Source: an uncultured Roseateles sp.
GTDB lineage: Bacteria > Pseudomonadota > Gammaproteobacteria > Burkholderiales > Burkholderiaceae_C
Assembly: GCF_945956965.1 (NCBI RefSeq)
Contig: NZ_CAMFJS010000021.1
Coordinates: 1 to 64,000 of the forward strand
Reading direction: 5' to 3'
Length of the DNA stretch: 64,000 nt
Shown: one piece after another, positions 48,606-58,629 of the stretch
Position numbering within the stretch: the stretch's first letter is position 1
How the letters are laid out: each line of letters opens with the position of its first letter
Position numbers and translations under genes: made by a program
The notes under the pieces: model-generated
What the model was told of the DNA's origin: nothing
The model's input: only the letters and a program-made list of their open reading frames with translations
The model's database searches: none

Positions 48606-51600
48606 ATGTTGATCTTGCACAGGCTGAGGCTCCTCTTGCGCTGGCGCGCTTTTTTCCTGGCACTCGCACTCTGCCTGGGCCTGCCTGGCGTTCAAGCCGC
48701 GGCCTATAACTTCCCAGGCAATCTGCCGCCTGGCTGCAGCGCCTCCGGCAGCAACTACACCTGTGGCTCACTCGCCCTGAGCACCGGCGACAGCATCAGC
48801 ATCAGCGCGCCCAAGCCCGCCAATATCCGCTTCACCGGCACACTCGATATCAGCAATAGCGCCACCATCAACGCGGGCGGCGTCGCCAGCGATCTCAATC
48901 TGACGGTGAACGGCGCCCTGACCATGGCCTACCAGACCGTCATCATGGGCAATGTCACAGCAGGCTCGCTGAGCACCGTTGACAACGGGCTGGTGATTGG
49001 CGGCAGTGTCACCGCCACCAGTGGCAGCATTCAGCTGCAAGACTGCGCCTCCATCGGCGGCACGATCAGCAGTGGCACGGGCAGTATTGCCGTGGGGCAG
49101 TTCTGCGTAGTCAACGGCGGCATCAGCAGCACCAGTGGCAGCATCACAACCGGCATGAACAGCCAGATCAAAGGCAATTTGAGCAGCGCCGGTGCCATCA
49201 GTGTGGGCCAGGCCTCCATCATCAGCGGCACGGTGAACAGCAGCGGCAGCACGGTGGATCTGGCCTACCAGGCCCAGGTCAGCGGCAGCATCAGCGGCGC
49301 GGGCAAAGTCACCCTGGGCCAAGCCGCCATCATTGGTGGCGACGTGAGTGCTGGTGGCACGAGCGCCATCAGCCTGGACTACCAAACCCAGGTCAAAGGC
49401 AATCTCAGCACCACTGGCCCCATCACGGTGAGCCAGCAAGCGGTGGTAGGCGGCAAGATCACCGGCGGCACCGGCGCCATCAACTTCGGCTACGGCGCCA
49501 AGGTCAGCGGCGATGTCACCAGCAGCAGCGGCACCATCTTTTTCGAGCAAGCCAGCATCGCCCAGGCCTGCGTGCGCTCCACCGCCTCGGCCAGCATCAC
49601 CCTGGGCTATACGGCGGCCATCAACAGCGTGTGCTGCGGCGCCAGTTGCGGCAATGCCTGCGTGATCAACAACACCGGCGGCGCCATGCCGCCCGCCTGC
49701 TTGCCCACGCCCATCGCGGACTATCACTTTGACGAATGCAGCTTCAAAGGCACGTCCGGCGAAGTCAGCGACAGCCGCGGCAACTACCCTGCCACCACGG
49801 TGAACGGCACCAGCAGCAGCGGCACTGCGCCAACGCTGCTGGACCGCTATGCCGACCTGTCGGGCAGCACCGGCCTTCGCTACATCAGTCCCAATACCGC
49901 CATCCCGATCCCAAGCAGTTGGAGTGTGAGTGCCTGGATGAAAACGCCGCTGTCCACCGGAGGCAGCCAGTACCACATCCTCGCAGCCGTCAATGGCGGC
50001 GGTGATCTGTTCTATATGGATGACAAGAACGGCTTTTTGTGGGGTGCTTATGTGCCCGGCAGCATCGTCAACGGCACGTTCAAGTTCAGCACCCTCGCTG
50101 CGGGTTGGCACCACATCGGCCTCATCGGCAGTGGCGGAAAGACCTCGCTCTACGTGGACGGCGTGTTCAAGGAAACCATCAATCAACAGGCCAAAGGCAA
50201 TCTGGCCTTCATCGGCGCCTCTTGGGATATCGACGCCGGTACCCGGGAAGGTTTGAACACGCAACTGGACGAATTCATGGTGTTTGATAGCGCCATCTCG
50301 GCCGCCAATATCAGCACCATCTACAACAACCAAAAAGCGGGCAAGAACTACGACGGCAGCGCCCGCACACCCAGCAACTGCACCCCGGCGATAGGCAGCT
50401 TTGTGGTGAGTAGTACCAGCTCGGCGTCGACCTGCTCGCCGCAGACTTTCAGCGTCACGGCCAGAGACGCCACCGGCGCCACGCTGAGCGGCTATACCGG
50501 CACCATCAGTTTGAGCACCTCCACCGGCCAGGGCGACTTCTCCATCGGCAGCGGGCCGGCCCCCAGCGGCACCTTCACACCGGGTGCGGCCAACAGTGGC
50601 CGGGCGAGCTACACCTTTGCCGCAGGTGACGCCGGTGTGGTCAATCTGCGCTTGAGCCACAGCTTGGCGCAGAACCTGGTCATCACCGTGCAAGACAGCA
50701 GCATTGCCGCCGCCGTGGGCAGCTCCGGCAGCATTCAGTACCGCGACAACGCCTTTGTCTGGAGCGAGGACTTGGGCAGCCAGATTTACGGCAGCAATGT
50801 CATCGTGGCCGGCCGCAATCATGATCTGCAAGTCGCACTCTGGAAAAAAGATGCCGCCACCGGCAACTGCGCCATCGCCACCGACTACAGCGGCAGCCGT
50901 AACCTCAAGCTTTGGCGCACCGACAGCGGAGGCCCTTGGACAGCGCCCAGCATCATCAGCCCCGCGCTCAGCGTTCCCGCTGCCCGGCCTGCCGCCAACA
51001 ACCTCATCGGCCTGAGCTTTAGTGCCGGCGTCGCCAAGCTGGACCTGGCCAGCACCGACATCGGCAAGTTCAGCCTCAATCTCGACGACGACAGCTTGCT
51101 CTACGCCGCAAGCACCATCAGCGGCAGTCTGGGCTATTTGACCCTGCGCCCCTTTGCCATTGCCGTCACCGGGCTGACCTTGGGCGGCGTCAGCAACCCA
51201 GGCGGAAGCTTGTTCAGCGACCCCAAGTTCGGCGCTGCAGGCGCCACCTTCAGCGCCACCATCGGCGGCTATCTGTGGAGCGCTGCCGGTGACAGCACGA
51301 ACCGCGGCAGTATCGATGCCAGCGCCTCCCTGGCCCAGGTCACGGCGGGCGGCTTGGCGCCAAGCTTTAACAGTCCCATCACCCTGCGCCCCGTGGCGGG
51401 CAGCCAGACCCCCAGCTCCGGCGTGCTGGGCGTGCTCAGCAATGCCAGCGCCACCAACCCCGTCATCAGCGGCTTCAAAGGCGGCACGGTGACGGTGAAT
51501 GACCTCAAGTACAGCGAGGTGGGCAGCTTTCTGCTGAACACCACCGGCGTGCTCAGCAATTTCCTGGGCACAGCCGGGATCAACCTCAATTCCACCGTCT

Positions 51601-52616
51601 TCGTGGGCTCGGTGCAGAACAACCGCATCGGCCGTTTTGTACCGGCCGGCTTTGTGGCCAGCAACACCATCCTCAGTGACCGCCTGGCCGCCGCCTGCTC
51701 ACCCATCTCCACCTTCACCTATCTTGGCGAGACCTTCAAGCTCGGCTTCACCCTGACCGCCCAGAATGTGCAGGGCGGCACCACGCAGAACTACACCGGT
51801 GCCTTTGCCAAGCTGAATCTGGCCGCGGCCAATGCGCTCGACCCTGCCGGCATTCAGGGCACAACGCCCTTCAAGATCGGTGCTCGGCTCAGCGCCAACA
51901 GCAGCGGCACCTGGAATCTGGGCCAATCCACCGACGCGCAGCTCAGCGCCACCGTCTCACGCCTGAGCACACCCGACGGCCCTTTCCCCGGCAGCAGCTT
52001 CGGCATCGCCCCGGTGGACAGCGACGGCGTGGGCATGATGAGCTTCAACCTCGACACCGACAGCCCACCCAATGGCAATGACCGCGCGGCGCTGCGCTCG
52101 GTGTTGGCGCCCTTGACGGCAGTGCCGGTGAATCTGCGCTTTGGCCAGCTGCGTTTGCAAAACGCCATTGGCTCGCAGAACCGCGACCTCAGCATGCGCG
52201 TGCTCGCGCAATACTGGGACGGCAGCAACTTTGTAACTAACACCTTGGACAGCTGTACTTCCATCGATTCCAAAGCGCTGAATTACGGAAACTACCGCAA
52301 GACCTTGAATGCCAGCGATGGCCTCTCGCCTGTCAAAACCTACAAACTGCTCAGCGGCGTCAGCAGCCTGAGCTTGAGCAAACCCGGTGGGGGCCGCAGC
52401 GGCAGCATGGATGTGGCCTTGAGCTTGAGCACCGTGAGCGACCAGAGCTGCTTGCAGAGCTGGACACCCGGTGTAGCAGCGACATTGGCAGCCGGTTTGG
52501 CTTATCTGCAAGGGCCTTGGTGCGCGGGTACGTACAGCAAGGACCCGTCGGCGCGGGCCACCTTTGGCCTCTACCGCGGCTCAGACAATGTGGTGTATCA
52601 GCGCGAAAACTATTGA
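48606..52616 (+). CDS. MshQ-like giant exported protein: polymer-like repeats, LamG-like domain, DUF6701-like C-terminus
   Basis: 1336 aa; signal peptide; N-terminal Gly/Ser repeats (IGGTISSGTGSIAVGQFCVVNGGISSTSGSI...); LamG-like YHFDECSFKG...WHHIGLIGSGGKTSLYVDGVFKETI; terminal ATFGLYRGSDNVVYQRENY. Confidence 0.82.
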   Translation: MLILHRLRLLLRWRAFFLALALCLGLPGVQAAAYNFPGNLPPGCSASGSNYTCGSLALSTGDSISISAPKPANIRFTGTLDISNSATINAGGVASDLNLTVNGALTMAYQTVIMGNVTAGSLSTVDNGLVIGGSVTATSGSIQLQDCASIGGTISSGTGSIAVGQFCVVNGGISSTSGSITTGMNSQIKGNLSSAGAISVGQASIISGTVNSSGSTVDLAYQAQVSGSISGAGKVTLGQAAIIGGDVSAGGTSAISLDYQTQVKGNLSTTGPITVSQQAVVGGKITGGTGAINFGYGAKVSGDVTSSSGTIFFEQASIAQACVRSTASASITLGYTAAINSVCCGASCGNACVINNTGGAMPPACLPTPIADYHFDECSFKGTSGEVSDSRGNYPATTVNGTSSSGTAPTLLDRYADLSGSTGLRYISPNTAIPIPSSWSVSAWMKTPLSTGGSQYHILAAVNGGGDLFYMDDKNGFLWGAYVPGSIVNGTFKFSTLAAGWHHIGLIGSGGKTSLYVDGVFKETINQQAKGNLAFIGASWDIDAGTREGLNTQLDEFMVFDSAISAANISTIYNNQKAGKNYDGSARTPSNCTPAIGSFVVSSTSSASTCSPQTFSVTARDATGATLSGYTGTISLSTSTGQGDFSIGSGPAPSGTFTPGAANSGRASYTFAAGDAGVVNLRLSHSLAQNLVITVQDSSIAAAVGSSGSIQYRDNAFVWSEDLGSQIYGSNVIVAGRNHDLQVALWKKDAATGNCAIATDYSGSRNLKLWRTDSGGPWTAPSIISPALSVPAARPAANNLIGLSFSAGVAKLDLASTDIGKFSLNLDDDSLLYAASTISGSLGYLTLRPFAIAVTGLTLGGVSNPGGSLFSDPKFGAAGATFSATIGGYLWSAAGDSTNRGSIDASASLAQVTAGGLAPSFNSPITLRPVAGSQTPSSGVLGVLSNASATNPVISGFKGGTVTVNDLKYSEVGSFLLNTTGVLSNFLGTAGINLNSTVFVGSVQNNRIGRFVPAGFVASNTILSDRLAAACSPISTFTYLGETFKLGFTLTAQNVQGGTTQNYTGAFAKLNLAAANALDPAGIQGTTPFKIGARLSANSSGTWNLGQSTDAQLSATVSRLSTPDGPFPGSSFGIAPVDSDGVGMMSFNLDTDSPPNGNDRAALRSVLAPLTAVPVNLRFGQLRLQNAIGSQNRDLSMRVLAQYWDGSNFVTNTLDSCTSIDSKALNYGNYRKTLNASDGLSPVKTYKLLSGVSSLSLSKPGGGRSGSMDVALSLSTVSDQSCLQSWTPGVAATLAAGLAYLQGPWCAGTYSKDPSARATFGLYRGSDNVVYQRENY

Positions 52617-52666
52617 TGACGTATTGACGACGGGATGACTTGTTTTCACGGATCGGAAGCTAGCAG

Positions 52667-53701
52667 ATGAGATGGCCTTGGGGCAAACAACGCAATACCT
52701 TACGCCTGAGCGTGCGCTGCCACGACGGGCTATTTGCCTATGTGTTGACCGATCAGGCCCAGGCCCCAGACAAGCCGCTTGAGGTGCTGCAATGGGGCGT
52801 CTTGCGCGATCTGCCCGATGAGCCGGAGGCGCGCGCCAAAGCCATTCGCAGCCTGGGCCTGCATGCGGGCGAGGTGCTGGCCCTGCTGGAGCCCAGCCAA
52901 TACCAGATCCTCAAGGTGGACACCCCCAATGTGCCCGCGAGTGAGTTGAAATCAGCCGCGCGCTGGCTGATCAAAGAGTTGGTCGAGGTGCATCTGGATG
53001 ACCTGACCCTCGACGTCATGCATGTGGGCGGCGATGTGCAACGCACCCAGCGCCAGTTGTTTGTGGTGGCGGCCCGCAATGCGGCGATCACAGAGCTCAG
53101 CCAAACCTGCCAGTCTGCAGACCTGAGCCTGAACGTAGTGGACAGCTGGGAATGCGCCCTGCGCAATGTGCAAACCGTGCAGGCCCGCGCCGACGCCATC
53201 CCGGAGCGCGCCACCGCCGCCCTGCTGATGCAGGCCGAGCAATGCCTGCTGACCATCAGCGTGGGCGGCGAGCTGTTCTTCACCCGTCGGCTGGACGGCG
53301 ACCCGCGCCTCACGGCCCGCGCCACCGGCCACCTGACGCCCAAGCCGTTGGAAGAAGCCCCGCTGGGCTTTGAGTACACGCCCGGCACCAGCCTCTCGGG
53401 CTTGGGCATGGGCATGGGAGAAGACAGCGAGGAGTCGGTGCTGATCATCGAGCTGCAACGCTCCATCGACCTGTGGGAACGCTCCTGGCCCGAGTTGCCG
53501 CTGGCCCGCCTCTATCTGCTGACGGCCGAGCATGGCGATCAACTGGCCAGCTTGATGCAGCGTGAACTCGGCCTGCGCACCCTGGCCATACAGCTGCCGG
53601 CGCTGTTCAAAGGCATTGCCGCTGATGCCGACCTGGCCCAACTCAGCGAATGCCTGCCCTTGCTGGGGGCTGCCCTGCGCCAAGAAACCCGCGCACTCTG
53701 A
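52667..53701 (+). CDS. MshI-like (PilM-like) biogenesis protein
   Basis: Position after mshQ; 344 aa with LLEPSQYQILKVDTPNVPASELKSAARWLIKELVEVHLDDLTLDVMHV. Confidence 0.75.
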   Translation: MRWPWGKQRNTLRLSVRCHDGLFAYVLTDQAQAPDKPLEVLQWGVLRDLPDEPEARAKAIRSLGLHAGEVLALLEPSQYQILKVDTPNVPASELKSAARWLIKELVEVHLDDLTLDVMHVGGDVQRTQRQLFVVAARNAAITELSQTCQSADLSLNVVDSWECALRNVQTVQARADAIPERATAALLMQAEQCLLTISVGGELFFTRRLDGDPRLTARATGHLTPKPLEEAPLGFEYTPGTSLSGLGMGMGEDSEESVLIIELQRSIDLWERSWPELPLARLYLLTAEHGDQLASLMQRELGLRTLAIQLPALFKGIAADADLAQLSECLPLLGAALRQETRAL

Positions 53702-53730
53702 GGCCCAGGACAACACCACCCGACCCCGCC

Positions 53731-54471
53731 ATGGCCCAGCAAATCAATCTACTCACCCCCATTCTGCTTGCGCCGAAACGCTATTTCTCGGCCCTGACCA
53801 TGGTGCAGGCCATGGCCATGCTGCTGGCGGCCACGCTGGCCCTGTGCCTGTGGCTGAACCTGCAAGCCCAGCAGTCCAAGCGCGACTTTGCCCAAGCCCA
53901 GGCCCGCGCCGCCCTTGAGTTGCAAACCCTGACGCAAGCCCTGGCTGCCTTGCCGCCGCCGGTGGACCCCAAGCAATTGGCCCAACAGATTCAACAGTTG
54001 GAACTCTCCAACCATGCGCAGTTCCTGACCCTCAACATCCTCAATGGCGGCTTGGCGGCAGAAGGCTATCGGCATTCCGATCTGCTCAAGTCCCTGGCAC
54101 AGACCGTGCCGTCCAGCGTCTGGCTGGCTTCACTGCGCTGGACGCCGGGGCAGCTGGAGCTCAATGGCGCGACCCTGGACCCAGTGGCCCTGCGCACCTG
54201 GCTGGAACGCCTGGCCGGGCAGCCCCTCCTGGCTGGCTTGCAACTGGGCTCGGTGAAAGTTGAGAAATGGGGGGCCGATGGGCCGCCAAGCGCCGATGGC
54301 AATGACCCCGGCACTGCCGCCGCACCGGCTGCCTGGCTGAGCCCCTCCACCCCAAAGCCGCGACTCGGTTTGGCGGTATGGTCCTTCCGCGTGGTCAGCG
54401 CCTTGCCCGTACAGGCCAACAAGCTGGGCGCTCCCGGCGCCACCGAGCTCAAAGCGGGCAGCACACCATGA
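53731..54471 (+). CDS. PilN-like (MshI2-like) inner-membrane assembly protein
   Basis: MAQQINLLTPILLAPKRYFSALTMVQAMAMLLAATLALCLWLNLQAQQSK, single TM bitopic. Confidence 0.78.
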   Translation: MAQQINLLTPILLAPKRYFSALTMVQAMAMLLAATLALCLWLNLQAQQSKRDFAQAQARAALELQTLTQALAALPPPVDPKQLAQQIQQLELSNHAQFLTLNILNGGLAAEGYRHSDLLKSLAQTVPSSVWLASLRWTPGQLELNGATLDPVALRTWLERLAGQPLLAGLQLGSVKVEKWGADGPPSADGNDPGTAAAPAAWLSPSTPKPRLGLAVWSFRVVSALPVQANKLGAPGATELKAGSTP

Positions 54472-55283
54472 TGGCAGGCAACAAAACCCTGAAGCGCTGG
54501 CAGAGCACTTGGCAAAGCTGGGCCAAGCGCATCGACGCGCTCAGCCTGCGCGAACGCGCCTTCATTTTTCTATGCCTGGCCGCCATCTTGATTGCCCTGG
54601 CCGACAGCTTGGTGCTCACCCCCCTTAAGCTCGAAGCGCAGACGCAGGCCAAGGCCCAGCTCAAGCAAAACCAGGACCTCAAGTTGCTGCGGGATCAGTT
54701 CAGCGCAGCAGCCGCACCGCTGGCCGCCAGCGGTGCCGCAGGCAGCCAGGATGAAAGCAGCCAACTCAAGGCCAGGTTGGCCGCCGCCCAGCAACAGCAG
54801 GCACAGCTGCGACTCGCCGTAGATGCCGGCTTCAAGAACCTGCTGCAAAGCCAGGCGCCACTGAGTCAGACAGGCAAGGCCGGGAGCCAGCAGCAGCCAC
54901 CCCAGCAACTGGCTGAGCTCTTGGCCACCCTGCTCAAGCAACACCCTGGCCTGAGCTTGCTCAAGCTGGCCAGCCTGCCCGAAGGCCAAGGCCCCGCTCA
55001 GTTCGCCAGCAACGGCAGCAAGAACAACAGCGCGGCTGCGGCCCCAACCGCGGCCAATGCCGCCAGCGCCCCCGGCCCCGAGAGTTTGGCGATCCCTTTG
55101 ACTTGGCAGGGACTGGAATTGCAAATCACCGGCGAATATCTGGATCAAATGCGCTATCTGCGCCAGCTTGAATTGGCCCTGCCCCGCCTGCACTGGGGCG
55201 AGATGCGCCTGTGGTCGCAGGGGGACGGCAAGCCGGTGCTCCTGCAGGTGCAAGTGTTTCTCCCCAAGGCTCGCGCATCATGA
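54468..55283 (+). CDS. MshJ-like (PilO/GspM-like) assembly protein
   Basis: RIDALSLRERAFIFLCLAAILIALADSLVLTPLKLEAQ, C-terminal LQITGEYLDQMRYLRQLELALPRLHW. Confidence 0.75.
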   Translation: MMAGNKTLKRWQSTWQSWAKRIDALSLRERAFIFLCLAAILIALADSLVLTPLKLEAQTQAKAQLKQNQDLKLLRDQFSAAAAPLAASGAAGSQDESSQLKARLAAAQQQQAQLRLAVDAGFKNLLQSQAPLSQTGKAGSQQQPPQQLAELLATLLKQHPGLSLLKLASLPEGQGPAQFASNGSKNNSAAAAPTAANAASAPGPESLAIPLTWQGLELQITGEYLDQMRYLRQLELALPRLHWGEMRLWSQGDGKPVLLQVQVFLPKARAS

Positions 55284-55843
55284 GCATGAAGCCCAAGACC
55301 AACACCAAGGCCAGCATCTGGCTGAGCCTGATCGGCATGCTCAGCGGCCAAGCCATCGTGCCGACACAGGCATTGGCACAAGCCAAGGCGGTGCCGGCGG
55401 CATCAGCCTCAGCTACCGCCCCCAGCAGCCGCGACGACTTGCGCGACCCCAGCGCCTGGCCGGCAGAGCTGCGCAGCCCAGCACCTGGCTCGGCAGACAC
55501 CGGCAGCGATGACGACGGCAAGCGGGCGGTGCAGCACATCACCATCCGCGAGGGCAAAGCCTTTGTCGTGGCCGGCGGCCGCTTGCTGCCGGTGGGCGCC
55601 AAGCTGGGTGATGCCACCATCGTGCGGATTGATAGCCAGGCCGTCTGGCTGCGCGATGGCCGCGGCACCCGCCGCGAAGCCATCTATCCCGGCATTGATA
55701 AGCACGCCGCCGTGGACCCGGTGCCGGGCAGTGCCGCCCCGCGCGCGCCCAAGCCAGCCGCCAAGCCTCGCCCAAGAACACCCAGCCCCAGCGCCACCAT
55801 GAATTCGACGACACCCAGCGCCAACCTCCAGGAGAAACCATGA
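55280..55843 (+). CDS. MshK-like (PilP/GspC-like) protein
   Basis: Exported; KRAVQHITIREGKAFVVAGGRLLPVGAKLGDATIVRIDSQAVWLRDGRGTRREAIYPGI; ATGA overlaps both neighbours. Confidence 0.75.
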   Translation: MSMKPKTNTKASIWLSLIGMLSGQAIVPTQALAQAKAVPAASASATAPSSRDDLRDPSAWPAELRSPAPGSADTGSDDDGKRAVQHITIREGKAFVVAGGRLLPVGAKLGDATIVRIDSQAVWLRDGRGTRREAIYPGIDKHAAVDPVPGSAAPRAPKPAAKPRPRTPSPSATMNSTTPSANLQEKP

Positions 55844-57726
55844 AGCTCAGGCGCCATCACTCAACTAGCCCCCGCCTTGCCAGCGCCTTCGCCCCCAGCA
55901 TGGCGCTCACGGCACTGCTGGCCCTGCTCTTGGGCGGCTGCGCCGACAAGCCTTTGCAACTGGCACAGCCCCGCACCGAATTGCGCGATGAACTCGACGC
56001 GGCCAATGCCGCCAACAAGGCCAATGCCGCCCGAGCCGCTGCGGCCGCCAGTGCCAACGCAGCAGCAGCCGCCGCAATACCCGCACCCGCGCCGGTGCCC
56101 GCCGCCCCGCCCGAGCCGCGCTTCGATCTGGTCGTCAACGGCGCGCCGGTGCGCGATGTCTTTCTCTCGCTCGTCACCGACACCCGTTACAGCATGCTGG
56201 TGCACCCGTCGGTGAACGGCTCGCTGTCGGTCACGCTCAAAGGCGTCACCGTGCGCGAAGCATTGGAGTCGCTGCGCGAGGTCTACGGCTACGACTTCAA
56301 GTTTGATGGCCGCCGCATCACCGTCTTCCCGCCCGCCATGCAGACTCGCATCTTCACGGTCAACTATCTGCAGCAGCAGCGTGTGGGCCGCAGCGAGTTG
56401 CGCGTCAGCTCAGGCGCCGGGCAGAGCAGCAGCTCGGGCGGCACAGGCACCACCACAGGCAGCAACGGCAGCAGCGCGAGTAGCAACAACGCTGCCGGCC
56501 TGCCTCAGCAGCAGGAAAGCTCCCACGTCGCCACCAGCACCAAGAACGACTTCTGGGCCGACACCACCGCCGCCTTGCGTTCTCTGATCGGCACCGAGGG
56601 CGGCCGCAATGTGATCGCCAGCCCGCAGGCCGGCACCATTGCTGTTCGTGCCATGCCGGACGAAATGCGCGCCGTCGAAACCTTTTTGCGCAGCACCAAA
56701 CTGGCGGTGGAACGCCAGGTGATGCTGGAAGCCAAGATCGTGGAAGTGGAATTGCGCGAGGGCTTCCAGAGCGGCATCGACTGGTCGGTGCTGGGCAAGA
56801 ACGGCTCTATCGGCCAGACCAGCATCAGCCCCAGCATTCCGACCGGCGTGAACACCATCGTCAATCCGCTGGTCAGCAATAGCAATGGCTTGCCGGTGAT
56901 GTCCACCGCCATTCCCAATCCCAACTGGCCCGATCTGGTGCCCATGCTGTCCCCCGGCGGTGGCGCCTTCGGCATGGCCTTGTCGCGGGGCAACTTCCAG
57001 GGCTTGCTGAGTTTTCTGGAAAGCCACGGGGACACCCAAATCCTCTCCAGCCCGCGCGTGGCCACGCTGAACAATCAAAAGGCGGTGCTCAAGGTCGGTT
57101 CGGATGACTACTACGTCACCGGCATCTCGGGCGGCAACAACACGAACACCAATAACAACACCAACACCAATAACAACACGCCCACCGTTCCCACGCTGAC
57201 GCTCACGCCCTTCTTCTCCGGCATCGCGCTCGATGTCACGCCGCAGATCGACGAAGAGAACATGATCACCCTGCACATCCACCCGGCGGTGACCTCGGTG
57301 ACCGAAAAGGTCAAGCAGATTGATCTGGGCACGCTGGGCAACTTCCGCCTGCCGCTGGCCTCCAACAGCATGAATGAAACCGACACGGTGGTGCGCATCC
57401 CCGACGGTTACATCGTGGCCATCGGCGGCCTGATGCAGATGGAATCCAACCGCAAGGGCTCGGGCCTGCCCGGTGCCGACAGCAATCCCGTCACCGGCAC
57501 CCTGTTCGGCAACCGCGCCAATAGCGGCCGCAAGCGGGAGTTGATTGTGCTGATCAAGCCCAGCATCATCCGCAGCGCGGAAGACTGGGAACAGCACAAC
57601 CGCGCCGCGTCAATGGCGCTGTCGGACATGGACGAAAAAGCGCGGCGGGTGATTACCGTCAATGGCAGCCGCAACAGCAGTCCTGAGAGTACCGGCGATC
57701 AAACAGCGCCGGCCAAAAAGCACTGA
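55840..57726 (+). CDS. mshL: MSHA pilus secretin MshL (GspD/PilQ family lipoprotein)
   Basis: Lipobox LLGGCADK; STN-like domain; VERQVMLEAKIVEVELREGFQSGIDWSVL; LESHGDTQILSSPRVATLNNQKAVLKVG; VRIPDGYIVAIGGLMQ. Confidence 0.92.
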   Translation: MKLRRHHSTSPRLASAFAPSMALTALLALLLGGCADKPLQLAQPRTELRDELDAANAANKANAARAAAAASANAAAAAAIPAPAPVPAAPPEPRFDLVVNGAPVRDVFLSLVTDTRYSMLVHPSVNGSLSVTLKGVTVREALESLREVYGYDFKFDGRRITVFPPAMQTRIFTVNYLQQQRVGRSELRVSSGAGQSSSSGGTGTTTGSNGSSASSNNAAGLPQQQESSHVATSTKNDFWADTTAALRSLIGTEGGRNVIASPQAGTIAVRAMPDEMRAVETFLRSTKLAVERQVMLEAKIVEVELREGFQSGIDWSVLGKNGSIGQTSISPSIPTGVNTIVNPLVSNSNGLPVMSTAIPNPNWPDLVPMLSPGGGAFGMALSRGNFQGLLSFLESHGDTQILSSPRVATLNNQKAVLKVGSDDYYVTGISGGNNTNTNNNTNTNNNTPTVPTLTLTPFFSGIALDVTPQIDEENMITLHIHPAVTSVTEKVKQIDLGTLGNFRLPLASNSMNETDTVVRIPDGYIVAIGGLMQMESNRKGSGLPGADSNPVTGTLFGNRANSGRKRELIVLIKPSIIRSAEDWEQHNRAASMALSDMDEKARRVITVNGSRNSSPESTGDQTAPAKKH

Positions 57727-57804
57727 GAAGGAGTGGCCACCCTGGCCGCTGAGGCCACTGAGGCCACTGAGGCCACTTTGGCCGCATTCTTCGCGGCCTC
57801 CACC

Positions 57805-58629
57805 TCAACGCGCCGCTGTCGGGAAGAAAAGCTGCTCACCCGCAATCTTGTAGCTGGCAATCTGCGCCTGCCCCTTGGCTGAGACCAGCCAATCGGCCAA
57901 GGCTTGCGCCTCCTTGAGCTTGATGTGCGGGTGCTTGGCGGGGTTGACCACGATCACGCCGTAGGGGTTGTAGAGCCGCGCATCGCCCTCCACCAAAACA
58001 GCCAAATCACCGCGGTTCTTGGTGAAGGCAGCCCAGGTGCCACGATCCGCCAGCACATGGGCGTTCAAGGCCGCCGCCATATTCAAGGCCGGGCCCATGC
58101 CGCAGCCGCACTGCCGATAGCGCTGCGCCAGGCTTTGTACCGGATCCACATTGATGGCCTGCCACAGGCGCAGCTCGGCCGCATGAGTGCCGCTTTTGTC
58201 GCCGCGCGAGACAAAGCTCTGCGCGCTGGCGCCGGGCAACTTGGCCAGGGCTTGCAGCACATCGCGGCCACGCAGACCCGCGGGGTCGCTGGCCGGGCCG
58301 ATCAGCACAAAATCATTCGCCATCACCGGCATGCGCTTGAGGCCAAAGCCCTCGGCCACAAACTTCTCCTCAGCCGCCACATCGTGGACCAGCACCACAT
58401 CGGCATCCCCGCGCCGCGCCAGGTCCAAGGCCTGACCCGTGCCCAGGGCCACCACCTTGACCTGGATGCCGGTGTCGGCGGTGAAGCGCGGCAGCAAATG
58501 GGCGAACAAGCCCGACTGCTCGGTGGAGGTGGTGGAGGCGAGCACGATGGACTCTGCCGCAGACACCAAGCCGCTCCCCGCCAGCAGCAGGCTGCCCAAA
58601 ACCGTGGTCAAAAAAAGTTTGCGCTTCAA
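57805..58629 (-). CDS. tupA: Tungstate ABC transporter substrate-binding protein TupA-like
   Basis: SIVLASTTSTEQSGLFAHLLPRFTADTGIQVKVVALGTGQALDLARRGDADVVLVHD...EEKFVAEGFG. Confidence 0.9.
   Translation of the reverse strand: MKRKLFLTTVLGSLLLAGSGLVSAAESIVLASTTSTEQSGLFAHLLPRFTADTGIQVKVVALGTGQALDLARRGDADVVLVHDVAAEEKFVAEGFGLKRMPVMANDFVLIGPASDPAGLRGRDVLQALAKLPGASAQSFVSRGDKSGTHAAELRLWQAINVDPVQSLAQRYRQCGCGMGPALNMAAALNAHVLADRGTWAAFTKNRGDLAVLVEGDARLYNPYGVIVVNPAKHPHIKLKEAQALADWLVSAKGQAQIASYKIAGEQLFFPTAAR

Noticed and set aside
48768-50831. 687-aa ORF antisense to the MshQ-like gene
   Set aside because: Shadow ORF from high GC codon bias; Ala/Gly/His-rich with no recognisable domain; the forward strand has a coherent 1336-aa exported protein
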